From: Acidobacteriaceae bacterium | Lineage (GTDB): Bacteria; Acidobacteriota; Terriglobia; Terriglobales; Acidobacteriaceae | Assembly: GCA_003160215.1 (NCBI GenBank) | Contig: PLQW01000205.1 | Coordinates: 3,448 to 49,243, forward strand | Direction: 5' to 3' | Length of the DNA: 45,796 bases | Shown: positions 1 to 8,820 of the stretch, piece by piece | Layout: the number at the start of each line of letters is the position of its first letter | How positions within the stretch are numbered: position 1 is the stretch's first letter | Notes under the pieces: model-generated | The model's database searches: none | What the model was told of the DNA's origin: nothing | What the model saw: the letters and a program-made list of their open reading frames with translations, nothing else | Translations under genes and position numbers: made by a program

Positions 1-2
1 GC

Positions 3-368
3 GGGCACGCCATCGAGTGCCGTATCAATGCCGAGCATCCCGAGCGCTTCACTCCCTCGGCGGGAAAGATCACGGCCTTCAACATTCCCGGCGGCACCGG
101 GGTGCGCGTGGACACCGCGGCCTATGCGGAAGGCGTCATTCCGCCGTACTATGATTCCTTGATTGCCAAGCTGGTAGTGCGGGGACGGGACCGCGACGAA
201 GCCATTTCGCGCATGTCGCGGGCCCTGGATATGTTCGTGGTCGAGGGGATTTATACGAGTATCCCTGTACACCGCCGGATCATGGCTGACCCCGACTTCC
301 GCGCAGGCAACTTCGATACCCAGTTCATGGAGCGCTTTCTCAACCAACCCAAGGAGGCGGCGAAGTAA
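3..368 (+). CDS. accC: Biotin carboxylase (acetyl-CoA carboxylase subunit), 3' part only
   Basis: Only the last ~121 codons are inside the window; the gene enters from the left edge in frame 3. The visible part is the C-terminal biotin-carboxylase lobe: [11 protein letters not shown], then [11 protein letters not shown], and the closing [12 protein letters not shown] block, all typical of AccC. In this family the enzyme carboxylates the biotin of BCCP using ATP and bicarbonate, the first step of malonyl-CoA synthesis. The same blocks recur in the full-length paralogue at 9657, so the region carries two biotin carboxylases. The next gene, thiE, starts 9 bp after the stop, so co-transcription is likely. 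The family is clear; which carboxylase complex it belongs to is not, because the upstream partner is outside the window. Confidence 0.93.
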   Translation, partial: GHAIECRINAEHPERFTPSAGKITAFNIPGGTGVRVDTAAYAEGVIPPYYDSLIAKLVVRGRDRDEAISRMSRALDMFVVEGIYTSIPVHRRIMADPDFRAGNFDTQFMERFLNQPKEAAK

Positions 369-377
369 TCGCCTGTC

Positions 378-1013
378 ATGCCTGAGCCTGTCCGCTTGCC
401 GAAGTTGTACGCCATTCTCGACGTCGCTTGTTTCGCGCCGCCGCTGCGCACTACCGCTGCCATCGTGGACTATGCCCGTGAACTCGCGGCCGGTGGCGTG
501 ACGTGCCTGCAGTATCGCAACAAGGTGGGTAATACACGCGAGATGCTCAGCCACGCCCGCGAGCTTCGCCGGGTGCTGGGCAATAGCGTGACCCTGATCA
601 TGAACGATCGCGCCGACATCTGCATCGCTGCCGGTTATGAGGGTGTACACGTTGGGCAGGAGGACTTGTCGGCTGAAGGGGCGCGCACTGTGATCGGTCC
701 CAGCCTCATTCTCGGCGTCTCCACCCACAACCTCGAGCAGTTGAAGGAGGCGGATGCCGGTCCGGCGGACTACATCGCCTACGGTCCGGTGTTCGCTACC
801 TCGTCGAAGCGGCACCCTGACCCCATTGTCGGCCTGGACGGGATTCGCGCGGCGCGGGCCGCAACCAAGAAGCCCCTGGTGGCCATTGGAGGCATCACTC
901 GTGCCAACGCGCGCTCGGTCTTGGATGCGGGAGCCGACTCCGTCGCCGTCATCTCCGACCTACTCAGTTCCCCGACCAAAGTTGCCGAGGAATTCTTGCG
1001 CCTGGTGGCGTAA
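378..1013 (+). CDS. thiE: Thiamine-phosphate synthase
   Basis: This 211-residue protein has the length and motif order of ThiE, a TIM barrel that joins HMP-pyrophosphate to thiazole phosphate to give thiamine monophosphate. Visible signatures are LQYRNK near residue 45, NDRADI near 77 (pyrophosphate/Mg site), GVHVGQEDL near 92, GVSTHN, YGPVFATSSK (phosphate loop) and AIGGI near 170. The ATG lies 9 bp after accC, suggesting transcription from the accC promoter. I saw no TPP riboswitch in the short gap, so thiamine control would have to act upstream or not at all. No other thiamine genes are nearby. Confidence 0.93.
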   Translation: MPEPVRLPKLYAILDVACFAPPLRTTAAIVDYARELAAGGVTCLQYRNKVGNTREMLSHARELRRVLGNSVTLIMNDRADICIAAGYEGVHVGQEDLSAEGARTVIGPSLILGVSTHNLEQLKEADAGPADYIAYGPVFATSSKRHPDPIVGLDGIRAARAATKKPLVAIGGITRANARSVLDAGADSVAVISDLLSSPTKVAEEFLRLVA

Positions 1014-1050
1014 ATTCTTGCGAGCGTTCTCTCCACCAATACGAGGTCAC

Positions 1051-2568
1051 TTGGCAACAGAATCGAAGACGGTATCGATCGCCTCCAGCGAAAACCAATG
1101 GGTCAAGGGCCTCGGCTTGACCAGCGCCACCACGCTGGTCATGGGTTCCATGATCGGCTCCGGCATCTTCATCGTCTCGGCGGAGATCGCTCGGCTCGTC
1201 GACTCGCCCGTGCTGCTCATCGCCGCCTGGGTCGTGACTGGATTCATGACCATCACCGGCGCGCTGGCCTACGGAGAGCTGGCTGCCATGATGCCGCACG
1301 CCGGCGGACAGTACGTGTACCTCCGCGAATCGCTGGGCCCGCTGTGGGGATTTCTCTACGGCTGGACGCTGTACCTCGTCATCCAGACCGGAACCATTGC
1401 CGCGGTCGGGGTGGCCTTTGGCAAATTCCTAGGCGTGTTCTTTCCTGCAATATCGTCGACCCACTGGATTTGGCACATCGCGCACGTGCCGCCCATTCCC
1501 ATCGGACCGATGGTGCTGGGCAACATGGATGTCGGTTTGAACACGCAGAACCTGATGGCCGTCCTCATGGTGATCTTCCTTTCGGTGCTGAATATCTTCG
1601 GCGTGAAGACCGGTGCGGCGGTGCAAAACGTATTTACCTTTGCCAAGACCGCGGCGCTGCTGGGCCTGGTGTTGCTGGGAATTATTGTGGGACGCAACGC
1701 CGCGGCGATAGCAGCCAACTTTGGCGCAAACTTCTGGCGCAATGCGGGATGGGGCGCGCTGCATCCCGTGCAGGTCGGTGTCGGAGGCCCCATCGCGTTG
1801 GTAGGGACCATCACCATCATTGCTGTAGCGCAGGTCGGCTCCCTATTTTCGGCGGATGCTTGGAACAACGTTACCTTCACTGCGGGCGAAGTTCGCAATC
1901 CACAGCGCAACTTGCCGCTCGCGCTGGGGCTGGGAACCGGCGCGGTCATCCTGCTCTACGTGCTGGCCAACTTCGTGTACCTGAGTGTGCTGCCGCTGGC
2001 CGGAATCCAACACGCTCCAGAGGACCGCGTCGCCACCGCCGTGGTGCAGCAGATCTTCGGCCCAGTTGGCGCGCAGATCATGGCCATCGCCATCCTGGTC
2101 TCAACCTTTGGCTGCAACAACGGACTGATCCTGGCGGGCGCCCGCGTGTACTACGCCATGGCGAAAAATGGGTTGTTCTTCCGCAGCGCGGGAAGGCTGC
2201 ATCCCAAGTATCACACTCCGGCGCACTCGCTGCTGATGCAGTGCATCTGGACTTGCATTCTGTGTATTTCGGGCAGCTACGGGCAGCTACTCGACTACAT
2301 TATTTTTGCGGTGCTGGTGTTCTACATCCTGACTATCGCAGGACTGTTTGTGCTGCGCGCCAAACGTCCGGATGAGCCCCGCCCCTATCGCGCCATTGGA
2401 TATCCCGTGCTGCCCGCAATGTATATTTTGATGGCCGTGTTTATTGATGTAGTCTTATTGCGCTACAAGCCGCAATACACGTGGCCCGGCCTGATTATTG
2501 TCCTGCTCGGGATCCCCGTGTATTTCCTGTGGTCCAGACGCAACCAGCAACCGAGTACGCAAGCCTGA
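1051..2568 (+). CDS. APC-family amino acid permease
   Basis: About 505 residues with roughly 12 hydrophobic segments. The hallmark first-helix motif GSMIGSGIF is near residue 32, which in APC transporters forms the unwound substrate-binding loop. The frame is open much further upstream, overlapping thiE, but that part does not look like a permease. I place the start at the TTG at 1051, preceded by a GAGG ribosome site at 1043-1046, giving the N-terminus ATESKTVSI directly before the first helix. It likely imports or exchanges an amino acid across the inner membrane; the substrate cannot be read. A second, only distantly related permease follows 23 bp later. Confidence 0.85.
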   Translation: MATESKTVSIASSENQWVKGLGLTSATTLVMGSMIGSGIFIVSAEIARLVDSPVLLIAAWVVTGFMTITGALAYGELAAMMPHAGGQYVYLRESLGPLWGFLYGWTLYLVIQTGTIAAVGVAFGKFLGVFFPAISSTHWIWHIAHVPPIPIGPMVLGNMDVGLNTQNLMAVLMVIFLSVLNIFGVKTGAAVQNVFTFAKTAALLGLVLLGIIVGRNAAAIAANFGANFWRNAGWGALHPVQVGVGGPIALVGTITIIAVAQVGSLFSADAWNNVTFTAGEVRNPQRNLPLALGLGTGAVILLYVLANFVYLSVLPLAGIQHAPEDRVATAVVQQIFGPVGAQIMAIAILVSTFGCNNGLILAGARVYYAMAKNGLFFRSAGRLHPKYHTPAHSLLMQCIWTCILCISGSYGQLLDYIIFAVLVFYILTIAGLFVLRAKRPDEPRPYRAIGYPVLPAMYILMAVFIDVVLLRYKPQYTWPGLIIVLLGIPVYFLWSRRNQQPSTQA

Positions 2569-2591
2569 GCGCAAAGAAGAGGCAAAGCTGA

Positions 2592-4178
2592 ATGGCCAAT
2601 CTGCTGAAGTGCAAGCCCCTCGACATGCTGATGAATGAAGCAGCGGATACTGGGGAACATAGCTTGAAACGGGCGCTGGGTCCGGTGAACCTTATTACTC
2701 TTGGAATCGGCGCTATCATCGGCGCGGGAATTTTCGTGCTCACCGGATCGGCGGCTGCGCAGTATGCAGGTCCGGCGATTGTGCTCTCGTTCGTGCTGGC
2801 TGGACTGGGCTGTGTCTTCGCCGGCCTGTGCTACTCCGAGTTTGCCTCGCTGATCCCCATCGCCGGCTCGGCCTACACCTATGGCTATGCCACGTTGGGC
2901 GAAATTTTTGCCTGGATCATTGGCTGGGACCTCATCCTGGAATACGCTTTCGGCGCGGCGACCGTCGCCTCCGGCTGGAGCGGATATTTCGTCAGCTTCC
3001 TTCAGGACTTCGGGATTCGCATTCCGCCCCAGCTAACCGCGACACCGTATACCCATGTCGGCCACCAATGGATACCCAATGTTCTGGTGCAGTATCAAGG
3101 CCGTTGGGAGTTGCTGACAACCATGGCGCCGATTCTGAAGCAGAATGGCGTAGATGCAGCGACCTTGCCGCAAGTGACAGGCGTGTTCAACCTCGTCGCA
3201 TTTCTGATCATCGGCGTGATCACCCTCATTCTGGTGATCGGCATCAAAGAGTCGGCCGACTTCAATTCGGCCATCGTGATCATCAAGGTCACGATCGTGC
3301 TGATCTTCATTGCGATTGCCGGTGCGTTCGTACTTAAGCATCCAGCGCTGGCCGCCGCAAACTGGCATCCGTTTATCCCTCCCAACCAAGGCGCATTTGG
3401 CGAGTATGGGTGGTCGGGCATCGCGCGCGCTGCCGGTGTCATCTTCTTCGCCTACATCGGATTCGACGCCGTCTCGACCGCGGCACAAGAGGCCAAAAAC
3501 CCGCAGAAGGACATGCCCATCGGCATTCTTGGATCGCTGGTCATCTGTACCGTTCTGTACATTCTCGTTTCCGGCTTGTTGACCGGAATGGTTCCCTACT
3601 CGGCCCTGAACGTGGCCGATCCGGTTGCGGTCGGCATTGACGCCACCGGCGTCCGCTGGGGCTCGATTCTGGTGAAGTTGGGCGCCATTGCCGGCTTGGG
3701 TAGTGTGATGCTGGTAATGCTGCTGGGCCAGTCCCGCGTGTTCTTCTCCATGTCGCGCGATGGGCTGCTGCCGGAGTGGGCGGGCGCGGTGCATCCCAAG
3801 TTTCGCACTCCCTGGATCTCGTCCATAACCGTCGGACTGTTCGTGGCCATCTTCGCCTCCCTGGTCCCCATTGGGATTCTTGGCGAACTGGTCAGCATCG
3901 GAACGTTGCTGGCGTTCGTTATCGTGTGCGCAGGTGTGTGGATCCTGCGGGTGCGACGTCCGGAGCTACATCGTCCCTTCAAGACCCCGCTGGTGCCCCT
4001 GGTTCCCATCCTGGGTATCGTGATTTCCTTCGCCTTGATGGCCAGCCTCCCGATTGACACCTGGTGGCGTCTCATCATCTGGCTGGCGATTGGCATGGTC
4101 ATCTACTTCGGTTACGGGCGCCATCATAGCCGAGTGCAGCGCACCGTGCCTGACGCGGTGAAGGCCGGGGGCGATTAG
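2592..4178 (+). CDS. APC-family cationic amino acid transporter-type permease
   Basis: This 528-residue protein has a short soluble N-terminus (MANLLKCKPLDMLM), then GIGAIIGAGIFV near residues 38-49, PIAGSAYTY and GWDLILEYAFG in the next helices, and FFAYIGFDAVSTAAQE near 280. These blocks are typical of the CAT/YfnA branch of the APC superfamily. An AAGAAGAGG ribosome site lies about 10 bp before the ATG. It is 23 bp behind the preceding permease, so the two are likely co-transcribed. The same block order appears in the permease at 27020-28693, making that one its closer paralogue, while the 1051 permease is more distant. Substrate unknown. Confidence 0.9.
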   Translation: MANLLKCKPLDMLMNEAADTGEHSLKRALGPVNLITLGIGAIIGAGIFVLTGSAAAQYAGPAIVLSFVLAGLGCVFAGLCYSEFASLIPIAGSAYTYGYATLGEIFAWIIGWDLILEYAFGAATVASGWSGYFVSFLQDFGIRIPPQLTATPYTHVGHQWIPNVLVQYQGRWELLTTMAPILKQNGVDAATLPQVTGVFNLVAFLIIGVITLILVIGIKESADFNSAIVIIKVTIVLIFIAIAGAFVLKHPALAAANWHPFIPPNQGAFGEYGWSGIARAAGVIFFAYIGFDAVSTAAQEAKNPQKDMPIGILGSLVICTVLYILVSGLLTGMVPYSALNVADPVAVGIDATGVRWGSILVKLGAIAGLGSVMLVMLLGQSRVFFSMSRDGLLPEWAGAVHPKFRTPWISSITVGLFVAIFASLVPIGILGELVSIGTLLAFVIVCAGVWILRVRRPELHRPFKTPLVPLVPILGIVISFALMASLPIDTWWRLIIWLAIGMVIYFGYGRHHSRVQRTVPDAVKAGGD

Positions 4179-4259
4179 ACTCCCAGCGACCATTTGTTTA
4201 TCCGCCCTTCCTGAACGCGACGGGCGTTCTTGTTGCGCTTCTCTGCACAACGCGCCAGA

Positions 4260-5270
4260 ATGGCTGCTGTGAAGGCCCTGTTCAATCTGAAGGTCCTCTT
4301 CCTCGCGCTGCTGGGCTTGATCTCCATTGGCGTGGCCGGGTTCCATTTCATCGAAGGCTGGCCGTGGTTCGACGGCTTCTATATGGTGCTGACTACCATC
4401 ACCACCATTGGATACGGCGAGATCCATCCGCTCTCACACGTTGGCCGCATCTTCAACACGTTCATCATTGTCACCGGTGTCGGCCTGGTGCTGCTGTTCT
4501 TCGGGGCGGCGACCCAGGCTTTGCTAGAATTCGAACTGCAATCGGTATTCGGCAGGAGACGCATGGACCGCGAGATCAGCCGATTGTCGGACCACTACAT
4601 CATCTGCGGCGCCGGACGCGTTGGCCGCAGCGTGGCGCGCGAACTGGCCCGCAAGCCATTGCCCTTTGTGATTGTCGACAGCGACCAGGCCAAGCTGGCG
4701 CGGTACTCCGACAAAGGCTGGCTTGCTGTGGTGGGCGACGCCACCCAGGCGCATGTGCTGCGCGAGCTCCACATCGAGAGCGCCCGCGGACTGGTGACCG
4801 CCACCACCACTGACGCCACCAACATTTACATCATCCTGACCGCACGCAGCTTGAACCCCAAGCTCAACATCATTGCGCGCGCCAGCGAAGAAGATGCCGA
4901 GCAGCACCTACTCACCGCCGGCGCCGATCACGTGGTCTCGCCCTACAACTTCGCCGGATATCGCATCGCCCAGACCTTCCTGCGCCCCCACGTGGTCGAT
5001 TTCTTCGACACCGCCATGAACCGGCACATGCCGCTGGAGATCGAAGAAGTGCAGGTGCAAGCGGGCTCACGCTTCGTAGGCGCAACCCTGGAGGCTTCGC
5101 GTATTCGCCAGGAGATGGGGGTGATCGTGCTCGCCATCAAGGGTGAAGACTCGCACATGCGCTTCAATCCCCCGCCCGATGAGGTCATCCACTCCGGCGA
5201 CCATCTCATCGCCATGGGCGAGCCCGACGGTTTGCGCCGGCTGGAAGACTCCGCCACGGAGCGCGTATGA
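4260..5270 (+). CDS. Two-TM potassium channel with cytosolic RCK (TrkA-N/TrkA-C) domains
   Basis: About 336 residues from the ATG at 4260; an in-frame TTG at 4230 would add ten residues, and neither has a strong ribosome site. Two transmembrane helices (about 11-29 and 66-88) flank a pore loop with the filter TIGYGE (49-54), the K+ selectivity signature. A Rossmann RCK domain follows (CGAGRVG near 116-122, VVGDAT, then an acidic dinucleotide-site region), and a C-terminal TrkA-C domain (VQVQAGSRFVGATL). This is the MthK-like layout, in which an octameric RCK ring gates the pore. The stop overlaps the start of nnrD/E by 4 bp (ATGA), implying translational coupling. Gating ligand is not visible. 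Confidence 0.92.
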   Translation: MAAVKALFNLKVLFLALLGLISIGVAGFHFIEGWPWFDGFYMVLTTITTIGYGEIHPLSHVGRIFNTFIIVTGVGLVLLFFGAATQALLEFELQSVFGRRRMDREISRLSDHYIICGAGRVGRSVARELARKPLPFVIVDSDQAKLARYSDKGWLAVVGDATQAHVLRELHIESARGLVTATTTDATNIYIILTARSLNPKLNIIARASEEDAEQHLLTAGADHVVSPYNFAGYRIAQTFLRPHVVDFFDTAMNRHMPLEIEEVQVQAGSRFVGATLEASRIRQEMGVIVLAIKGEDSHMRFNPPPDEVIHSGDHLIAMGEPDGLRRLEDSATERV

Positions 5271-6844
5271 AAATCACCACCGCCGACGAGATGCGCGAGA
5301 TCGATCGCATCACCACTGCGCGCTTCGGGGTGCAATCCATCACGTTGATGGAGAACGCCGGATCCGCCGTGGCGCAATTCATACTCGAGCGGTATCGCCA
5401 TGCCAACCGAATCGCCGTAATTTGCGGCAAGGGCAACAATGGAGGCGATGGATTCGTAGTAGCGCGCAAATTGCACCGCGCCGGACGGGTGGTTGAGGTG
5501 CTGCTGCTCGCCGCTCCGTCCGAGTTGCACGGCGATGCGCTCGCCATGTTCGAGCGCCTGCCTCTACGGCCCATCGTGCTGCGCAACGCGCAGGAGCTGC
5601 AGGCGGAGTCGTCGCACAGTCTGGTGAATTGCGATCTCCTGGTTGACGCCGTACTCGGCACCGGCTTTTACCCGCCGGTGAAGGGCTTTTATGCGGATGC
5701 CATCGCCGCCATGAACGGCAGTGGCAAGCCGGTAGTCGCGGTGGACATTCCCTCGGGCGCCGATTCCGATTCGATGTCGCCGCAGACCGACAAGCACATC
5801 GCACACGCCGATGCCATCGTCACTTTCACCGCGCCTCGTCCGGCGCATGTCTTTGGCGATCTGACGCGCGGCCCCATCGTGGTTGCGCCCATCGGATCGC
5901 CGCCGGAAGCCATCGTCAGCAAGCTCGGGCTCGAGCTCACCAGCGCGCGCGACTTCGCCGCGCTGCTGGCGCCGCGCCCTGCCGACAGCAACAAGGGCAT
6001 GTACGGACATGTTCTGATCGTGGGCGGATCGGTGGGCAAGTCCGGAGCCGCCGCCATGGCGGGCATGGCAGCTCTGCGCGCCGGGGCAGGACTCAGCACC
6101 GTCGCAACGCCCGCGAGGGTGCTCGCCAGCGTCGCCGCATTCGCTGCGGAGCTGATGACCGAGCCGCTGGCTGAAACCGAAAGCGGTGGCATTGCACTGG
6201 CCGCCATCGAGAGCGGCCGTTTCCAGAAGCTGGTGAAGCCAATCACCGTGGTGGCAGTCGGCCCAGGCATTGGCGGCGATCGTGAAACGGTGCAGTTCGT
6301 CCACGAAGCCGTTCGCCAGACCAAAGCACCGATGGTCATCGACGCTGATGGTCTCAACGCATTCGACGGCCACACCGAACTGCTCGACGGCCACGAGCGT
6401 CCGCTGGTGCTGACCCCGCATCCGGGAGAAATGTCGCGGCTGGCCGGTATCACGATCAAAGCGGTGCAAGCCGACCGGCTCAACGTGGCGCGCGGTTTCG
6501 CGCGCGAGCATCGGCTCGTGCTGGTGCTGAAGGGCAATCGCACCATCGTTGCGCTGCCGGATGGAACTGCGTGGGTCAATCCGACGGGCAATCCCGGCAT
6601 GGCAACCGGCGGCACCGGCGATATCTTGACCGGCATGACAGCGGGAGTGATTGGACAGATGCCGAACAACATTCCTCTGGCCGCCGTCGCCGCGGTGTAT
6701 CTGCACGGACTGGCCGGGGACGTGGCCGCGGAAACCATGGGCGAACACTCTCTGGTGGCTACCGATTTGCTCGCGGCCCTGCCGGAAGCGTTTCGCCGCG
6801 CCGCGCACTGGGCGAAGGAAAGCACGACGCGCATTGGAGGGTGA
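5267..6844 (+). CDS. nnrD/nnrE: Bifunctional NAD(P)H-hydrate epimerase / ADP-dependent NAD(P)H-hydrate dehydratase
   Basis: This 525-residue protein is the usual fusion of the two NAD(P)HX repair activities. The N-terminal YjeF_N half has the GKGNNGGDGFVVAR motif near residue 46 and VDIPSGADSD near 160, and epimerises R- and S-NAD(P)HX. The C-terminal ribokinase-like half has GHVLIVGGSVGKSGAAAMAG near 248, LTPHPGE near 383, VLKGNRTIV, and the catalytic GNPGMATGGTGDIL near 440, and dehydrates NAD(P)HX using ADP. The start codon overlaps the channel stop as ATGA. The following tsaE is a common neighbour of this gene in bacteria. Confidence 0.95.
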   Translation: MKITTADEMREIDRITTARFGVQSITLMENAGSAVAQFILERYRHANRIAVICGKGNNGGDGFVVARKLHRAGRVVEVLLLAAPSELHGDALAMFERLPLRPIVLRNAQELQAESSHSLVNCDLLVDAVLGTGFYPPVKGFYADAIAAMNGSGKPVVAVDIPSGADSDSMSPQTDKHIAHADAIVTFTAPRPAHVFGDLTRGPIVVAPIGSPPEAIVSKLGLELTSARDFAALLAPRPADSNKGMYGHVLIVGGSVGKSGAAAMAGMAALRAGAGLSTVATPARVLASVAAFAAELMTEPLAETESGGIALAAIESGRFQKLVKPITVVAVGPGIGGDRETVQFVHEAVRQTKAPMVIDADGLNAFDGHTELLDGHERPLVLTPHPGEMSRLAGITIKAVQADRLNVARGFAREHRLVLVLKGNRTIVALPDGTAWVNPTGNPGMATGGTGDILTGMTAGVIGQMPNNIPLAAVAAVYLHGLAGDVAAETMGEHSLVATDLLAALPEAFRRAAHWAKESTTRIGG

Positions 6845-6918
6845 GCGGCGGCGCTGTTGGCTCTTCGCTCTTCGCTGAGTCCGCCAAACCATCCTGCTAA
6901 AATTGCCTTCGTTCCGCG

Positions 6919-7542
6919 ATGAACCCCCACGAGCACATCACGCACTCGGCCGAAGAGACCATGGCGCTGGGCCGCAAACTGGCGCCCACGCTGAAGGCGG
7001 TGAGCATGGTCATCCTGCGCGGCGATCTCGGCACCGGCAAGACCACGCTGGTGAAAGGCATCGCCGAAGGTCTGCGCGCGGCTTCGCAGGACGATGTGAC
7101 CAGCCCTACGTTCACCCTCATCCACGAGTATCGCGGCCCCGAGGTGAACCTGTTCCACGTCGATTTGTACCGCATCGACACGCCGCGCGAGCTCGACACA
7201 CTGGGCCTCGACGAACTCTTCGCCGAGCCCGGCAACCTGGTGCTGGCCCATCCCGCCTCTCCCGCCCCCTCGCGCTCAGCTCTCGCGATTCGGCGTACCG
7301 AGGATGTGGTTTTTAGGCGGCAGCATCACGTTGTCGAACCGCTGGGTAAACATCGCCGCGGCGAAAAAGGCGACCGCCCGCAGCGTTTCCTTGCCGGTGT
7401 TGGCGAGATCGTGCCGCACTCCCGTCGGCAGAACAAAAACGTTCCCCGGCGCAACCGGATACGTGCCATCTTCCATTCGCAACTCGCCGTTGCCGGCGAT
7501 GATGTACTGCGCTTCCTCCGTAGCATCGGTATGCCAGCCTAG
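6919..7542 (+). pseudogene. tsaE: TsaE (t6A biosynthesis ATPase), C-terminally truncated and extended by unrelated sequence
   Basis: Residues 1-109 read as a normal TsaE/YjeE: GDLGTGKTTLVKG Walker A at 35-47, TSPTFTLIHEY at 61-71, FHVDLYRI at 79-86, and LDTLGLDELFAEPGNLVL. In this family LVL is followed by an EWP-like motif and about 40 more residues that complete the fold. Here the frame instead continues as AHPASPAPSRS from about nt 7246 and runs antisense through the convergent cupin gene to 7542. I checked the other two frames at the joint and the missing tail is not there. TsaE assists TsaB/D in making t6A in tRNA and is essential in many bacteria, so either another copy exists, the short form works, or this is an assembly join. 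The start is the ATG at 6919; no strong ribosome site. Confidence 0.75.
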
Positions 7543-7698
7543 CCGTCCGCAGGGTTCGATTTCGTAGACAATGGTTGACGACTGGCTGGCTCCATGCTCG
7601 CCGTAGGTCGCAAAGGCGCCAGCCCATCGGACCGATGGTTCGTCCATTCCGCTAATCTGGGCGCGCTCGAGTTTGTTGGAGTCCACTACTCGATTCAT
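7276..7698 (-). CDS. Small cupin-domain protein
   Basis: This 140-residue protein is a single-domain cupin. Motif 1 is the stretch with GRLGWHTDATEEAQYIIAGNGE (metal-ligand type H and E residues near 56-63), and motif 2 is APGNVFVLPTGVRHDLANTG (H near 95). Such proteins bind a metal and act as small oxygenases, isomerases or sensors; the substrate cannot be told. The start is well supported: on the minus strand a GGAGGAGGT ribosome site lies just before the ATG at 7698. It is convergent with the broken tsaE, whose frame runs over it in antisense. It appears complete. Confidence 0.82.
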   Translation of the reverse strand: MNRVVDSNKLERAQISGMDEPSVRWAGAFATYGEHGASQSSTIVYEIEPCGRLGWHTDATEEAQYIIAGNGELRMEDGTYPVAPGNVFVLPTGVRHDLANTGKETLRAVAFFAAAMFTQRFDNVMLPPKNHILGTPNRES

Positions 7699-7739
7699 AA
7701 CTACCTCCTCCGCAGTCCATTGAACCCGCTTAGGAGGTT

Positions 7740-7893
7740 CCTAGGAATCGTCAATGTTCGCATGGGCTAAAGACTATATACCATGTTCGTGAGATCGGGC
7801 CGTCGCCCACCGTTTTTCGCCCTTCCTTCGGGAATAAGCCTGGCACCGCAGAACCCAAGAAATCCCCGCCCCACTTTCGGTAGGACGGGGTAT
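7740..7893. other. Intergenic stretch between the cupin gene and a REP-like repeat
   Basis: No convincing gene is present between the cupin promoter side and the HAF gene 3' end. It holds a short palindromic patch near 7738-7745 (TTCCTAGGAA) just upstream of the cupin ribosome site, which could be an operator but has no supporting evidence, and GC-rich sequence leading into the REP-like hairpin at 7894. Confidence 0.3.
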
Positions 7894-7937
7894 TGGGTGC
7901 CCCATCCTTTCGCCGTCTTTGCGAAAGGGTGGGAGCG
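7894..7937. repeat. REP-like palindrome, copy 1 (14 bp past the HAF-repeat gene stop)
   Basis: A ~44-bp unit beginning TGGGTGCCCCATCC and ending GGGTGGGAGCG. Its centre folds as CCTTTCGC / GCGAAAGG around a 7-nt loop, and the flanks (CCCCAT / GTGGGAG) extend the stem with wobbles. A second copy at 9171-9214 differs at only a few loop positions. Both lie just past the stop codon of a minus-strand gene or remnant. There is no U-run, so it is not a classical intrinsic terminator, but it could slow 3' exonucleases or attenuate transcription. Confidence 0.8.
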
Positions 7938-7950
7938 ACGAGGTCAGTCA

Positions 7951-8820
7951 TTACCGTGGGAAGGCTACGAATCCGCTGTTTATCGGCGCCGTACCGTAGA
8001 ACCCGACGATCATGCCGCGGTCGTTGATGCCGTTCACGATGGTCGTGCCAACGCCGTTAGGATCGTCGACGGTCGTGAATCCGCCACCGCTGGTCCACAC
8101 GAATCCGTGCGTATTGCCGCCCGCGTCGACGTAGTCACCCACTACCTGTCCCTTGTTATTCAGCCCCAGAGCCTGGGTGAAGGTGCTACCAGGGACATCG
8201 AGCGTCACCAACAGGCCGAAGTTCAACAGGAAGCCGTGGTTCACGCCGTTAGCGTCGATGTAGAACCCGCAAATTTGCTGCGAGTTGTTGATGCCGGTGG
8301 CTTGCGCTCCGCCCACGGCTGCCGGAATGGTGATTACCTGAAAAACCCCTCCCCCCAATTCGTCGTACACGTAGGGAAAGTCGGGCGTGGTGTTGTTTGC
8401 GCTCAGGCTGTAGTAGCCGGACGCTTGGCCCATATCGTTCTGGCCCAGCAACTGGTTGAAGGGCGTGCCCGGATAATCGACGTTGTTAAACGTACCCTTG
8501 TGGTTATAGAAACCGTGGGTATTGCCGCCGTTGTCCACGTAAAAACCATCCGTGGTGCCGTTGTTGTTGATGCCGATGACCTGGGTCATCATCGAGTTCG
8601 GGTAGTTCTCGGTGGCGAAGCCGCCAGGCAACTTGAGTTCGAATCCTGAGTTCTGGTTCACATTGTGGTAGCCCGCTATCAGCGAGCTGTTGTTGATGCC
8701 CAACAACTGGGTAAAAGTATCGCCAGGGTAGTTGACGGTTTGGAAGTTATAGGATCCTTGCGCCCACATCGAGGTGCAGAGCAGCAGGGCCATGGTCAGG
8801 GTGAAAGCAAAGCGTTTCAT
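7951..8820 (-). CDS. Secreted HAF-type repeat protein
   Basis: This 289-residue protein has a Sec signal peptide (MKRFAFTLTMALLLC...WAQ, cleavage expected after residue ~21). The rest consists of about six degenerate repeats of 40-50 residues. Each follows the pattern VDYPGxxFTQxxGINNxGQ, then GFYxDxxGNxHGF, for example DVPGSTFTQALGLNNKGQ and DAGGNTHGF. This matches the extracellular HAF-repeat pattern (TIGR02913 type) common in Acidobacteriota and probably folds as a beta-propeller-like solenoid. Function is unknown; a cell-surface or extracellular binding role is a guess. A GAGGAGA ribosome site sits about 7 bp before the ATG. A REP-like hairpin follows the stop. Confidence 0.85.
   Translation of the reverse strand: MKRFAFTLTMALLLCTSMWAQGSYNFQTVNYPGDTFTQLLGINNSSLIAGYHNVNQNSGFELKLPGGFATENYPNSMMTQVIGINNNGTTDGFYVDNGGNTHGFYNHKGTFNNVDYPGTPFNQLLGQNDMGQASGYYSLSANNTTPDFPYVYDELGGGVFQVITIPAAVGGAQATGINNSQQICGFYIDANGVNHGFLLNFGLLVTLDVPGSTFTQALGLNNKGQVVGDYVDAGGNTHGFVWTSGGGFTTVDDPNGVGTTIVNGINDRGMIVGFYGTAPINSGFVAFPR

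Noticed and set aside
369-377. TPP riboswitch before thiE
   Set aside because: Only nine bases separate accC and thiE, too short for the element.
754-1050. Extended permease start overlapping thiE
   Set aside because: This part of the frame is the shadow of thiE; the TTG at 1051 with GAGG upstream gives a normal N-terminus.
5689-7251. Long minus-strand frames opposite nnrD/E and tsaE
   Set aside because: Composition is that of an antisense shadow (Ala/Ser/Arg-rich) and the plus strand carries clear family motifs.
7304-7567. Plus-strand frame over the cupin gene
   Set aside because: The minus-strand cupin has conserved motifs and a strong ribosome site; the plus frame is its shadow.
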